DNA of 49,575 nt from Flavobacterium psychrophilum (GTDB taxonomy: Bacteria > Bacteroidota > Bacteroidia > Flavobacteriales > Flavobacteriaceae). Position numbers and translations under genes: made by a program. This document shows positions 8,686 to 16,502 of this stretch, piece after piece (position 1 is the stretch's first letter; each line of letters begins with the position of its first letter). The notes beneath the pieces are model-generated. The model saw only the letters and a list, made by a program, of their open reading frames with translations. It ran no database searches and was not told the DNA's origin. The DNA lies in the NCBI GenBank assembly GCA_945872245.1, contig CAMBZB010000015.1, positions 1-49,575 on the forward strand, written 5' to 3'.

Positions 8686-8719
8686 AAAAAGGTTTGACAG
8701 AAATGTCAAACCTTTTTTT
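8686..8719 (+). terminator. intrinsic terminator
   Basis: A perfect stem with arms AAAAAGGTTTGACA and TGTCAAACCTTTTT, a GAAA tetraloop, and a U-run. It terminates the small secreted protein gene and may also work in reverse for the convergent lipoprotein gene. Confidence 0.85.
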
Positions 8720-8742
8720 ATACAAACCTTTTTCTAATTTTT

Positions 8743-9531
8743 CTAGTAGAAAAACAATGATTTTAGATGATTTTGTTTTTGATTTTCAAACACAAATTTG
8801 TCAGAAATAATTTCTTCAGGATAGCCAAAATTATTATATTTAAACGTATTAATATTTTGTCTTAATGAAGATGTTATTTGTTCAGTTTCCAAATTTATCA
8901 TTGAACTAACCTCAATAAACGAAGTGGCATTATTCACAGAAATTATTTTTGAATAATCTAATAATTTGGCAAAGCCTACTATATTATAAAATGGATTTCT
9001 TTTTGAATCATGTGAAAAATTTAGTTCTTCTTTAGAAACAATTTTAGTGTTGTTAGTCTCAATAGTTTTTTTGTCATTAACTATATTATTCAAATCCATA
9101 GAAATAGTGCCTTTGAATAGCAATACAATATTGCTATTAATATCAATAGTTGTTTTTTCGTAAGCAATTGTACCGTCAGCCTGATGTGTATAATTTAAAG
9201 TGTAATTGTCAGAACTGATTACTTTAGTTAAAAGATTATTGGTATAAAAATAATCAAACGTTGTTTGAACTTGAGTGGTTTTATTTAATTCAATTATTTG
9301 GGTAATTAAATTTCCGAAATAGGTAAATTTTTTGCTAGTTTCTTCCGATTCGATACTAATAATTTTTTCACCATTATAAGTAAAATTAAATGTAGATGAA
9401 GTGCCATCTTGATTCAATTCAATTATTTTTTTTACTAATTTATCTTGAGTAGTGTCTTCAGATTCAGCTGTGCACGATGTTAGAGTAGTTACAAAAATGG
9501 TAATAAAAAAAAGATAAAATACTTTTTTCAT
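8743..9531 (-). CDS. lipoprotein of unknown function
   Basis: A 262-residue lipoprotein from the ATG at 9531: MKKVFYLFF start and lipobox LTSC with Cys20. The longer frame to 9573 adds 14 residues without support. The mature part has short beta-type repeats such as FNFTYNGEKIISIES, KKFTYFGNLITQII and LNYTHQADGTIAYEKTT, a pattern seen in DUF4595 or YD-repeat-like lipoproteins of Bacteroidota. I do not recognise the exact family and see no catalytic motif. A TATATTTG element lies at 9588-9595. It faces the small secreted protein gene across a shared terminator. Confidence 0.7.
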   Translation of the reverse strand: MKKVFYLFFITIFVTTLTSCTAESEDTTQDKLVKKIIELNQDGTSSTFNFTYNGEKIISIESEETSKKFTYFGNLITQIIELNKTTQVQTTFDYFYTNNLLTKVISSDNYTLNYTHQADGTIAYEKTTIDINSNIVLLFKGTISMDLNNIVNDKKTIETNNTKIVSKEELNFSHDSKRNPFYNIVGFAKLLDYSKIISVNNATSFIEVSSMINLETEQITSSLRQNINTFKYNNFGYPEEIISDKFVFENQKQNHLKSLFFY

Positions 9532-9587
9532 AATTTTAATACATAGGTTTATGTAATAGACGAGCTGGGACAAATCCTATCACAATT

Positions 9588-9595
9588 CAAATATA
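9588..9595 (-). promoter_or_regulatory. -7 promoter element for the lipoprotein gene
   Basis: The reverse strand reads TATATTTG (TAnnTTTG) about 57 bases upstream of the ATG at 9531. This supports the shorter start, since the element lies just beyond the longer frame. Confidence 0.5.
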
Positions 9596-9706
9596 TTAAA
9601 GGAGTTTTATTAAAATTAATATTTTCGATGTACTGTAAATTAATCAGATATACTACAGTTTTTAGACGGTTTTATTTGTTTTTATGACTAGTCATTGGAT
9701 GTTATA

Positions 9707-12376
9707 TCATTTTACAAAATCAATAGCCTTTCCTAACGCTTCTTGAATTCCGGCTGCGTTTTTACCTCCTGCAGTTGCAAAGAACGGCTGACCGCCGCCG
9801 CCGCCTTGTATGAATTTACCCAATTCTCGAACCACGATTCCAGCGTTGAGGTTTTTATCGGCCACTAATTCTTTCGAAATATAGCAGCTTAGCATCGGTT
9901 TTTCGTCTTCGGCCGTGGCTAAAACTAAGAATATTTTTTTCCCCAAATTCCCTAATTCGTAGGCCAAATCTTTTGCTCCTTCGGGACTTAAATCAACCTG
10001 TTTGGCCAGAAATAGAACCCCGTTTATTTCCTGTAATTGCGAAGCCAATTCCACCTTCAAATTCTTAACTTTGTCTTTCATCAAAGACTCAATTTGGGAC
10101 TTTAATTTAGCATTTTCATCCTGTAAGGAATGAACGGCTTTCAAAATGTCTTGCGGATTTTTCAATGCCTCTTTTACGTCGTCTAAAGTGTTTTCTTGCA
10201 AAGCAAAATGTGCCTTGACGGCATCGCTAGTTATGGCTTCAATACGGCGAATTCCAGCAGCGACAGCTCCTTCGCTAACAATTTTAAAATGCCAAATCTC
10301 GGCAGTATTTTTCACGTGAATTCCGCCACACAATTCCATACTGTCACCAAATTTTATCGCGCGAACACTATCACCATATTTTTCTCCAAACAAAGCCATC
10401 GCGCCTTCTTCAACGGCTTGTTTGAAAGGGATGTTTCGTCTTTCAATTAAAGGCAATTGCTCTTGAATTCTTTCGTTTACAAAATCTTCTACTTGCTGAA
10501 TTTCATCGTCCGTCATTTTTGCAAAATGGGAGAAATCGAAACGCAACTGTTTTGGGTTTACCAAAGACCCTTTTTGTTCCACATGTTTCCCTAGAATGGT
10601 TCTTAAAGCCAAATGCATCAGGTGTGTCGCCGAGTGATTTTTGGAAGTTAAACTTCGCAAATCCTGATTTACTTTGGCGATAAAACTGCTATTTACGTTT
10701 TCAGGTAATTTTTTGGTAAAATGAAGAATCAGGTTATTTTCTTTCTTGGTGTCAATAATTTCTATGGCTCCCTCTCCTTTGGAGAGGGTTGGGGTGAGGA
10801 TTCCTTTATCACCAACTTGTCCTCCTCCTTCTGGATAAAATGGTGTGGTATCCAAAACAATTTGATACAAAACACCGTCTTTTTTACTGTCAATTTTTCT
10901 ATAGCGTGTAATTTTAACCTCATTTTCGACTTGGTCATAACCTACAAAACTTTCGGTATTGCCTTCCACTAAAATCGTCCAATCATCGGTAGACATCTCC
11001 GAAGCGGCGCGCGAACGTGATTTTTGTTCTTGCATGGAAGCATCAAATTCAGATTCATTGAAAGACAAGTTCTTTTCTTTCAAAATTAAAGCCGTTAAAT
11101 CTTTTGGAAAACCGAAAGTGTCATACAATTCAAATGCTTTTGCACCTGAAACTTCCGACCCTTTTGTTTTTGCAATTACGTTGTCTAACAATTGCAATCC
11201 TTGATCTAATGTTCTCAAAAAAGAGGCTTCCTCTTCACGAATCACATTGGTAACCAATTGTTGCTGTGCTTTTATTTCTGGAAAAAACTCGCCCATTTGA
11301 TGGGCTAAAACTTCAACCAATTGATAAATAAAAGGTTCTTTAGTATTTAAAAAGGTAAATCCATAACGAATGGCACGACGCAAAATTCTACGAATTACAT
11401 AACCAGCACCAGTGTTAGAAGGCAATTGTCCATCGGCAATGGCAAAAGCTACGGCACGAACGTGATCCACAATGACACGAATGGCAATATTGGTTTTGTT
11501 TTGCTCTTCGCTGCAATTTTGAACTTCGTTAGAGGTATATTTTAATCCGGTAATTTGCTCCACTTTTTCAATAAGTGGCGTAAAAACATCGGTGTCATAA
11601 TTGGAAGTTTTTCCTTGTAAAGCCATACAAAGTCGCTCAAATCCCATTCCGGTATCGACATGTCGCGCCGGCAATTTTTCTAAGGAACCATCGGCTTTTC
11701 GATTGAATTCCATAAAAACATTATTCCAAATTTCAACCACCTGCGGATGGTCATTGTTGACCAAACTTTTCCCGGAAATCAACGCTTTTTCTTCAGGCGA
11801 ACGAATATCAACATGTATTTCGGAACACGGTCCACAAGGGCCTTGATCCCCCATTTCCCAAAAGTTGTCTTTTTTATTTCCAAGGATAATTCGGTCTTCA
11901 TCAATCAGTGTTTTCCAAATATCCCAAGCTTCTTGATCAAAAGGAACATTCTCCTCGGTATTGCCTTCAAAAACGGAAACGTAAAGATTGGCTGCTGGAA
12001 TTTTATAGACTTCGGTTAACAATTCCCATGCCCAATTTATGGCTTCTTTCTTGAAATACCCGCCTGCCGAGCGGACAGGATCGCCAAAAGACCAATTGCC
12101 CAACATTTCAAACATGGTATGGTGATACGTATCGAAACCCACATCCTCTAAATCATTGTGTTTTCCCGAAACGCGAAGGCATTTTTGCGTATCGGCAATT
12201 CTTGGGCTTTTTGGAGTGGCATTCCCAAGGAAATACTCTTTGAATTGCGCCATTCCCGAGTTGTTGAACATCAGGGTTGGGTCGTCTTTGAGGACTATTG
12301 GGGCTGAGGGAACAATTAAATGTCCTTTGCTTTCGAAAAATTTTAAAAATTGTTTGCGTATGTCTTGTGATTTCAT
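9707..12376 (-). CDS. alaS: alanyl-tRNA synthetase
   Basis: Alanine-tRNA ligase, 889 residues, class II. The N-terminal catalytic domain has [25 protein letters not shown] and the motif 3 region DTGMGFERL. The editing domain carries the zinc motif NHSATHLMH and CGGIHV, and the C-terminal domain ends with the [15 protein letters not shown] loop. The protein is slightly longer than expected because two short repeats are inserted in frame: seven residues (PVRSAGG, 100-106) split the conserved SFGD-YFKKEA block, and about twelve residues ([12 protein letters not shown], 526-537) sit in the loop after GGGQVGDKG. Both correspond to GC-rich palindromic DNA. The frame is intact and the essential motifs remain, so it should be functional. 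It is divergent from the M23 peptidase gene. Confidence 0.95.
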   Translation of the reverse strand: MKSQDIRKQFLKFFESKGHLIVPSAPIVLKDDPTLMFNNSGMAQFKEYFLGNATPKSPRIADTQKCLRVSGKHNDLEDVGFDTYHHTMFEMLGNWSFGDPVRSAGGYFKKEAINWAWELLTEVYKIPAANLYVSVFEGNTEENVPFDQEAWDIWKTLIDEDRIILGNKKDNFWEMGDQGPCGPCSEIHVDIRSPEEKALISGKSLVNNDHPQVVEIWNNVFMEFNRKADGSLEKLPARHVDTGMGFERLCMALQGKTSNYDTDVFTPLIEKVEQITGLKYTSNEVQNCSEEQNKTNIAIRVIVDHVRAVAFAIADGQLPSNTGAGYVIRRILRRAIRYGFTFLNTKEPFIYQLVEVLAHQMGEFFPEIKAQQQLVTNVIREEEASFLRTLDQGLQLLDNVIAKTKGSEVSGAKAFELYDTFGFPKDLTALILKEKNLSFNESEFDASMQEQKSRSRAASEMSTDDWTILVEGNTESFVGYDQVENEVKITRYRKIDSKKDGVLYQIVLDTTPFYPEGGGQVGDKGILTPTLSKGEGAIEIIDTKKENNLILHFTKKLPENVNSSFIAKVNQDLRSLTSKNHSATHLMHLALRTILGKHVEQKGSLVNPKQLRFDFSHFAKMTDDEIQQVEDFVNERIQEQLPLIERRNIPFKQAVEEGAMALFGEKYGDSVRAIKFGDSMELCGGIHVKNTAEIWHFKIVSEGAVAAGIRRIEAITSDAVKAHFALQENTLDDVKEALKNPQDILKAVHSLQDENAKLKSQIESLMKDKVKNLKVELASQLQEINGVLFLAKQVDLSPEGAKDLAYELGNLGKKIFLVLATAEDEKPMLSCYISKELVADKNLNAGIVVRELGKFIQGGGGGQPFFATAGGKNAAGIQEALGKAIDFVK
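10766..10801 (-). repeat. palindromic repeat inside alaS, editing-domain loop
   Basis: The palindrome CCCTCTCC-TTT-GGAGAGGG (10770-10788) followed by a GGTTGGGGTGAGGA flank, G-rich and unlike the AT-rich gene around it. On the coding strand it is read as residues 526-537 ([12 protein letters not shown]). I recall this motif as an interspersed repeat in Flavobacteriaceae genomes; within this window I see it only once. Confidence 0.7.
12059..12079 (-). repeat. 21-base GC-rich palindrome-like insert inside alaS catalytic domain
   Basis: Exactly 21 bases encoding PVRSAGG, placed between GGC-GAT and TAT-TTC where other alanyl-tRNA synthetases read SFGDYFK without a gap. The insert has near-palindromic arms (CCTGtCCG and CGGCAGG) and resembles the intergenic palindrome at 21186-21205. 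Confidence 0.7.
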
Positions 12377-12506
12377 TTTCTCGGTTATTCGGTAATTTGT
12401 TGATTTGCTGATCTGTTTTGGTGCGTATAAAATTATCGATAAAACAAATTATAAAACCAACTTTAATATATTATTGAAAAAAGGGTGTAACAAATGAAAC
12501 ATTTAT

Positions 12507-12514
12507 TAAATTTG
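12507..12514 (+). promoter_or_regulatory. -7 promoter element for the M23 peptidase operon
   Basis: TAAATTTG (TAnnTTTG) lies 46 bases upstream of the M23 peptidase ATG. No clear -33 element is seen. Confidence 0.45.
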
Positions 12515-12560
12515 TTCGATTAACTTTTTTACAAGGTGCAAAAATAGGGTATTTTAAAAT

Positions 12561-13538
12561 ATGGCGAAAGTAAAATATTATTACGATTCCGAAAATCTGG
12601 CGTATCGAAAAATAATAACTCGAAAAAGAAAGAAATTTGCAGTTGTACTCTTGTTTTTAGTGGCGTCAGCCTTATTTGGTTTTTTAGCTTTTGTGATTTT
12701 ATTGAATACTCCTTTTTTCGAAACGCCAAAAGATAGGTTACAGGCTCGTGAAATTGAAAATTTGAAATTGCATTATGCCATTTTAAACAAAAAAATGGAT
12801 CAGGTGGATAATGTTGTCGATGCTCTTAAAGATAGGGACAATAACTTGTACCGAGTGTATTTTAACACTTCGGCGATTTCGGACGAAGAAAGAAAAGCGA
12901 TTTTTGGAGGTGTAGATCGCTACAAGGAATTGGAAGGTTTTGACAATTCGCAATTGGTGTTGAACACCACAAAAAGGGTGGATATTATCAGCAAAGAATT
13001 AGCTGTTCAGTCGAAATCCTTGGATTATATTTTGAAATTGGCAAAAGCTAAAAATAATTTGTTATCGGCAATTCCGGCGATTCAACCCGTGAGAAATGAG
13101 AACTTGAAACACATGGCTTCTGGTTTTGGGTATCGAACAGATCCTTTTACGAAAGCCCGAAAAATGCACGAAGGAATGGATTTTACCGCAAAAACGGGAA
13201 CCCCAATTTTTGCCACCGGCGATGGTGTTGTCGCAAGAGCTGACAATACGGTCTCCGGTTATGGGAATCACATCGTAATCCGACATGGTTTTGGGTACGA
13301 AACCCTATACGGACATTTAAGCAAATACAAATCTAGGGCAGGACAACGCGTGAAAAGAGGGGATATAATAGGATATGTTGGAAGTACCGGGAGATCCGAA
13401 GGGCCCCATTTGCACTATGAAGTGCACAAAAACGGAAAAGTAGTAAATCCCCTGAATTTTTATTACGGAAATATTTCGGCTGTGGAGTATGTTGCCATCT
13501 CCCAGTTGGCTAATCAAGAAAACCAATCTTTAGACTAA
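12561..13538 (+). CDS. membrane-anchored M23 family metallopeptidase
   Basis: A 325-residue inner-membrane protein with a short basic cytoplasmic N-terminus, one transmembrane helix (about 29-52), a coiled-coil-like periplasmic stalk (60-160) and a C-terminal LytM/M23 domain. The zinc ligands are intact: His203 and Asp207 in HEGMDF, and His285 in HLHYEV (His283 is the catalytic partner). It should cut peptidoglycan cross-bridges in the periplasm, as in MepM-like endopeptidases. The stop overlaps the next start (TAATG), so it is cotranslated with the MerR gene and heads an envelope operon that may include lemA and the TPM genes. Confidence 0.9.
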   Translation: MAKVKYYYDSENLAYRKIITRKRKKFAVVLLFLVASALFGFLAFVILLNTPFFETPKDRLQAREIENLKLHYAILNKKMDQVDNVVDALKDRDNNLYRVYFNTSAISDEERKAIFGGVDRYKELEGFDNSQLVLNTTKRVDIISKELAVQSKSLDYILKLAKAKNNLLSAIPAIQPVRNENLKHMASGFGYRTDPFTKARKMHEGMDFTAKTGTPIFATGDGVVARADNTVSGYGNHIVIRHGFGYETLYGHLSKYKSRAGQRVKRGDIIGYVGSTGRSEGPHLHYEVHKNGKVVNPLNFYYGNISAVEYVAISQLANQENQSLD

Positions 13539-13870
13539 TGCATATAGAATTACAACCAGACAAAAGGTATTATAGTATTGGCGAAATCGCCAAGGCATTT
13601 GACGTGAATGCTTCGCTCATCCGTTTTTGGGATGGCGAATTCGACATCCTCAAGCCGAAGAAAAATGCCAAAGGCAACAGGATGTTTACCCCTGAAGACG
13701 TTAATAACTTGAAACTCATTTATCATTTGGTAAAGGAAAGAGGTTTTACCCTCGAAGGTGCCAGAACCCATTTGAAAGAAGGGCAAAAGAAAACTTTGGA
13801 TAAATTTGAAATTATCAGCAAATTGGAAACCATAAAAACACAGTTGATGAATATTAAAAATCAACTTTAA
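13538..13870 (+). CDS. MerR family transcriptional regulator, minimal
   Basis: A 110-residue protein with a MerR-type winged helix at the N-terminus: YYSIGEIAKAFDVNASLIRFWDGEF, then a wing with KNAKGNRMFTPEDVNNLKLI and the second helix pair HLVKERGFTLEGARTHL. The remaining 30 residues form a short coiled coil (FEIISKLETIKTQLMNI) for dimerisation. There is no effector or metal-binding domain with cysteines. Start and preceding stop overlap by one base. In Flavobacteria this small MerR commonly follows the M23 peptidase gene; its targets are unknown. Confidence 0.9.
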   Translation: MHIELQPDKRYYSIGEIAKAFDVNASLIRFWDGEFDILKPKKNAKGNRMFTPEDVNNLKLIYHLVKERGFTLEGARTHLKEGQKKTLDKFEIISKLETIKTQLMNIKNQL

Positions 13871-13922
13871 ATTGCAATCTCAATTGCACAATCAATTAAA
13901 CTAAACTTTAAATTAAACAAAA

Positions 13923-14516
13923 ATGGATTTTAAAAAATTTTTACCTTGGATTATTGTAGCTGTATTTATCATTGGAATATACAGCTGGGTTAAAGGAATT
14001 AATAACACTGCAGTGACTTTAAGTCAAGCGGTGGAACAATCTTGGGGCGATGTACAAACATCCTACCAAAGAAGAAATGACCTTATCGGAAATTTGGTAA
14101 ATACCGTAAAAGGGGCCGCCGATTTCGAGAAAAGCACCTTGACTGCCGTAATCGAAGCGAGAGCAAAGGCTACATCTATCACTGTTGATCCAACAAATAT
14201 TTCACCAGAACAATTGGCAGCTTTTAATTCCGCACAGTCTGGAGTATCTTCTTCATTATCTAAATTATTAGTTTCTGTAGAACGCTACCCTGAACTGAAA
14301 GCTAATGCGAACTTCTTGAAATTACAAGACGAATTAGCAAGTACTGAAAACCAAATTCTTACGGCTAGGACTCGTTTCAACGAAGCGGTTATGCCTTACA
14401 ACACCCACATCAAAACCTTCCCGAATTCCCTATTTGCAGGAGCCTTTGGTTTCAAGGAGAAAGCCTATTTCCAATCGGTTGCTGGAGCTGAAAAACCGGT
14501 TGAAGTAAAATTCTAA
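13923..14516 (+). CDS. LemA family protein
   Basis: A 197-residue membrane protein with one N-terminal transmembrane helix (about 6-24, FLPWIIVAVFIIGIYSWV) and a four-helix LemA domain, including the family block WGDVQTSYQRRNDLIGNLV and the late RFNEAVMPYNTHIKTFPN. The final FGFKEKAYFQSVAGAEKPVEVKF is typical of the family end. LemA proteins are anchored in the inner membrane with the helices outside; their role is unclear but they co-occur with TPM-domain proteins, as here. It lies 52 bases after the MerR gene, in the same direction. Confidence 0.93.
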   Translation: MDFKKFLPWIIVAVFIIGIYSWVKGINNTAVTLSQAVEQSWGDVQTSYQRRNDLIGNLVNTVKGAADFEKSTLTAVIEARAKATSITVDPTNISPEQLAAFNSAQSGVSSSLSKLLVSVERYPELKANANFLKLQDELASTENQILTARTRFNEAVMPYNTHIKTFPNSLFAGAFGFKEKAYFQSVAGAEKPVEVKF

Positions 14517-14553
14517 ATATCCCAAATCAAAGGGGAGTTTAAAACATCAATAA

Positions 14554-14991
14554 ATGTCAAAATCAGAAGAGTTTTTAACCAAAGAAGAAGAATCCGCCAT
14601 AGTTGAAGCTATTCGTGTGGCTGAAAAAGAAACTTCGGGTGAAATTAGGGTCCACATCGAAAAAACAACTTCCAAAGTGCCTTTTGATAGGGCTTTGGAA
14701 GTTTTTCATGAATTGAAAATGGATGAAACCCATCTTAAAAACGGGGTTTTAATTTATTTGGCGGTAGCTGATAAAAAATTCGTTATTTGTGGAGACCAAG
14801 GCATTAATGAGGTAGTCCCTGTAGATTTTTGGGACAGTACGAAAGATATTATGGCGACTCAATTTAAAACCGGTAATTTCAAGCAAGGACTAATCGATGG
14901 CATTGTAAAAGCCGGCGAACAGTTGCGCCACCACTTTCCGTATGAGGAAGGCGATACGAATGAATTGTCTAATGAAATATCGAAAGGATAA
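14554..14991 (+). CDS. TPM domain protein, soluble
   Basis: A 145-residue TPM (TLP18.3/Psb32/MOLO-1) domain protein without signal peptide or membrane segment. It has the family pattern ESAIVEAIRVAEKETSGEIRVHIE, then NGVLIYLAVADKKFVICGDQGINEVV and a final GLIDGIVKAGEQLRHHFP. It lies 37 bases after lemA and its stop overlaps the next start (TAATG). The LemA-TPM-TPM cluster suggests a membrane-associated complex, but the biochemical activity of TPM domains in bacteria is not settled. Confidence 0.9.
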   Translation: MSKSEEFLTKEEESAIVEAIRVAEKETSGEIRVHIEKTTSKVPFDRALEVFHELKMDETHLKNGVLIYLAVADKKFVICGDQGINEVVPVDFWDSTKDIMATQFKTGNFKQGLIDGIVKAGEQLRHHFPYEEGDTNELSNEISKG

Positions 14992-15785
14992 TGGCTTTAC
15001 AAAAAAAACACACTTCATTTTTGCTGAAACTGCTCCTTTGTTTCTTGTTTACTCAAATCAGTTTTGCCCAATATGATATTCCTGAAAAACCAGAATTTCA
15101 AACTTCGGTTTATGACTATGCCAAAGTTTTGAGCGCTGACGAAAAAGCACAACTAGAAGAAAAACTCATCCGCTATTCTGATTCTACTTCTACTCAAATC
15201 GTGGTAATTACCATCGAAAGTTTGAAAGGGGAGGATATTGGTATTCTTACTCCAAAATGGGGCCAAAAATGGGGGATAGGCGGAGCGGCAAAAAACGATA
15301 ATGGCGTTATCATTTTATTGGCAAAAGCCGAAAGAAAAATATGGATATCAGCAGGTTATGGACTTGAAGACCGATTAACTGCCGGGATTGGAGGGGAAAT
15401 CACCAGAAATATTATTATTCCGGAATTTAAAGCGGGGAGTTATTACAGCGGCTTAGACAAAGGAACCGATGCCCTTTTTGATGTTTTCAAAGGCAAATAC
15501 AAAGGCGAACGAAAACAAACCAAAGAAAAAAAATTTCCTGTTTTGCCCATTATAATTATAGTTGTAATTATACTGATGTTGATTTCTAGAAACAAAAACA
15601 GTGGGGGTAATTCTGGTAATTCCAGTGGTGGCCCAAGTTTGTTAGACGTCATTATTCTGAGTAGTCTAGCTGGTGGCCGCGGTTCTTCCGGTGGATTTGG
15701 TGGAGGTTCTTCTGGAGGTGGTGGTTTTGGTGGCGGATTTGGTGGCGGCGGATTCTCCGGTGGAGGATCTGGGGGAGATTGGTAA
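14991..15785 (+). CDS. TPM domain protein, secreted/membrane with glycine-rich tail
   Basis: A 264-residue protein: signal peptide (residues 1 to about 26, ending QISFA), a TPM domain (about 33-160; YDYAKVLSADEKAQLEEKL, then WGIGGAAKNDNGVIILLAKAE and SAGYGLEDRLTAG), a transmembrane helix (about 182-198) and a low-complexity Gly/Ser tail (201-264) ending GGSGGDW. This is the usual layout of the YgcG-like TPM family. The TPM domain should lie in the periplasm and the tail in the cytoplasm. The start overlaps the stop of the preceding TPM gene by one base, so both are translated together. Confidence 0.92.
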   Translation: MALQKKHTSFLLKLLLCFLFTQISFAQYDIPEKPEFQTSVYDYAKVLSADEKAQLEEKLIRYSDSTSTQIVVITIESLKGEDIGILTPKWGQKWGIGGAAKNDNGVIILLAKAERKIWISAGYGLEDRLTAGIGGEITRNIIIPEFKAGSYYSGLDKGTDALFDVFKGKYKGERKQTKEKKFPVLPIIIIVVIILMLISRNKNSGGNSGNSSGGPSLLDVIILSSLAGGRGSSGGFGGGSSGGGGFGGGFGGGGFSGGGSGGDW

Positions 15786-15810
15786 CCTCTAATTTGAAGC
15801 GAATCTATAA

Positions 15811-15850
15811 AAAAAGTCACAATTCCTGTAAATCGGAAATGTGACTTTTT
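15811..15850. terminator. bidirectional terminator
   Basis: A 16-base stem (AAAAAGTCACAATTCC with GGAAATGTGACTTTTT, one mismatch) between the convergent TPM and Spy-like genes. A-runs and T-runs on both sides let it work in both directions. Confidence 0.75.
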
Positions 15851-15881
15851 CGTTTTATTCTACAAACCAAAAAGGATTTGA

Positions 15882-16406
15882 TTACTCTTTTTCTTCTTTT
15901 CCTTTGTTACATTCTTTTTTTTCTTTACAACACTTTTTTTCTTCATTTCTTCCTCTTCCTTCTTTCATTTTTGCTTGATGTGTCTCTTGAATAGCTTTCC
16001 ATTTCTCCAATTGCTCTGGCGACAAAATAGTTTTCATTTTGTTTTTCATTGCAATTTGTTCATCAAGAATTTTATTTTTTATTACAAATATTTGGTCGGC
16101 AGTTCTTTTTTTATCCTCTTCTTTTTTATCCATTTGTTCCGCCCTCATAGCCTCTCTTTTAACCATTTGTTCCGCGATAATTTGTTTCACTTGTTCTTGC
16201 TGTTTGGCATTCAAGTCCAATTCTAAGGTCATTTTTTTTACCATGAGTTGAGTACGATGTTCAGATGACAATTTCTCCATACCGAATTCATTTCTTTCGT
16301 CTGGTGAATGTTTTTCTGTGTGACATTTTTTCTCCATTTCTTTCATGCATTGGGCAAAAGTGGAGACGCTGACAGCTAGTAGGACTGCTAAAATTAATTT
16401 TTTCAT
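15882..16406 (-). CDS. periplasmic Spy/CpxP-like protein with Cys/Lys-rich tail
   Basis: A 174-residue exported protein with a signal peptide (about 1-18, ending STFA). The body is a long, highly charged helical region with two LTxxQ-like segments (LDLNAKQQEQVKQII and ILSPEQLEKWKAIQ), as in the Spy/CpxP group of periplasmic chaperones and metal sensors. The C-terminus is unusual: GRNEEKKCCKEKKECNKG, very rich in Lys, Glu and Cys, matched near the mature N-terminus by CMKEMEKKCHTEKH. Together these could bind soft metals such as copper or zinc. That role is inferred from composition only. Confidence 0.75.
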   Translation of the reverse strand: MKKLILAVLLAVSVSTFAQCMKEMEKKCHTEKHSPDERNEFGMEKLSSEHRTQLMVKKMTLELDLNAKQQEQVKQIIAEQMVKREAMRAEQMDKKEEDKKRTADQIFVIKNKILDEQIAMKNKMKTILSPEQLEKWKAIQETHQAKMKEGRGRNEEKKCCKEKKECNKGKEEKE

Positions 16407-16502
16407 TTTTAAATATTTTTAAGTTAGATAGATAAGATATAAATAGCCACAAAAGGTTTAATCGCAGCTCAAAGTTTTCTCAAATTATGAAAATAAAATT
16501 CT

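Noticed and set aside
15600..15785. Gly/Ser-rich repeat tail suggesting a secreted fibre or a repeat expansion
   Set aside because: Such tails are standard in YgcG-like TPM proteins.
15443..15820. 125-codon reverse frame very rich in proline
   Set aside because: It is the antisense reading of the glycine-rich tail of the TPM gene, where glycine codons read as proline; not a real protein.
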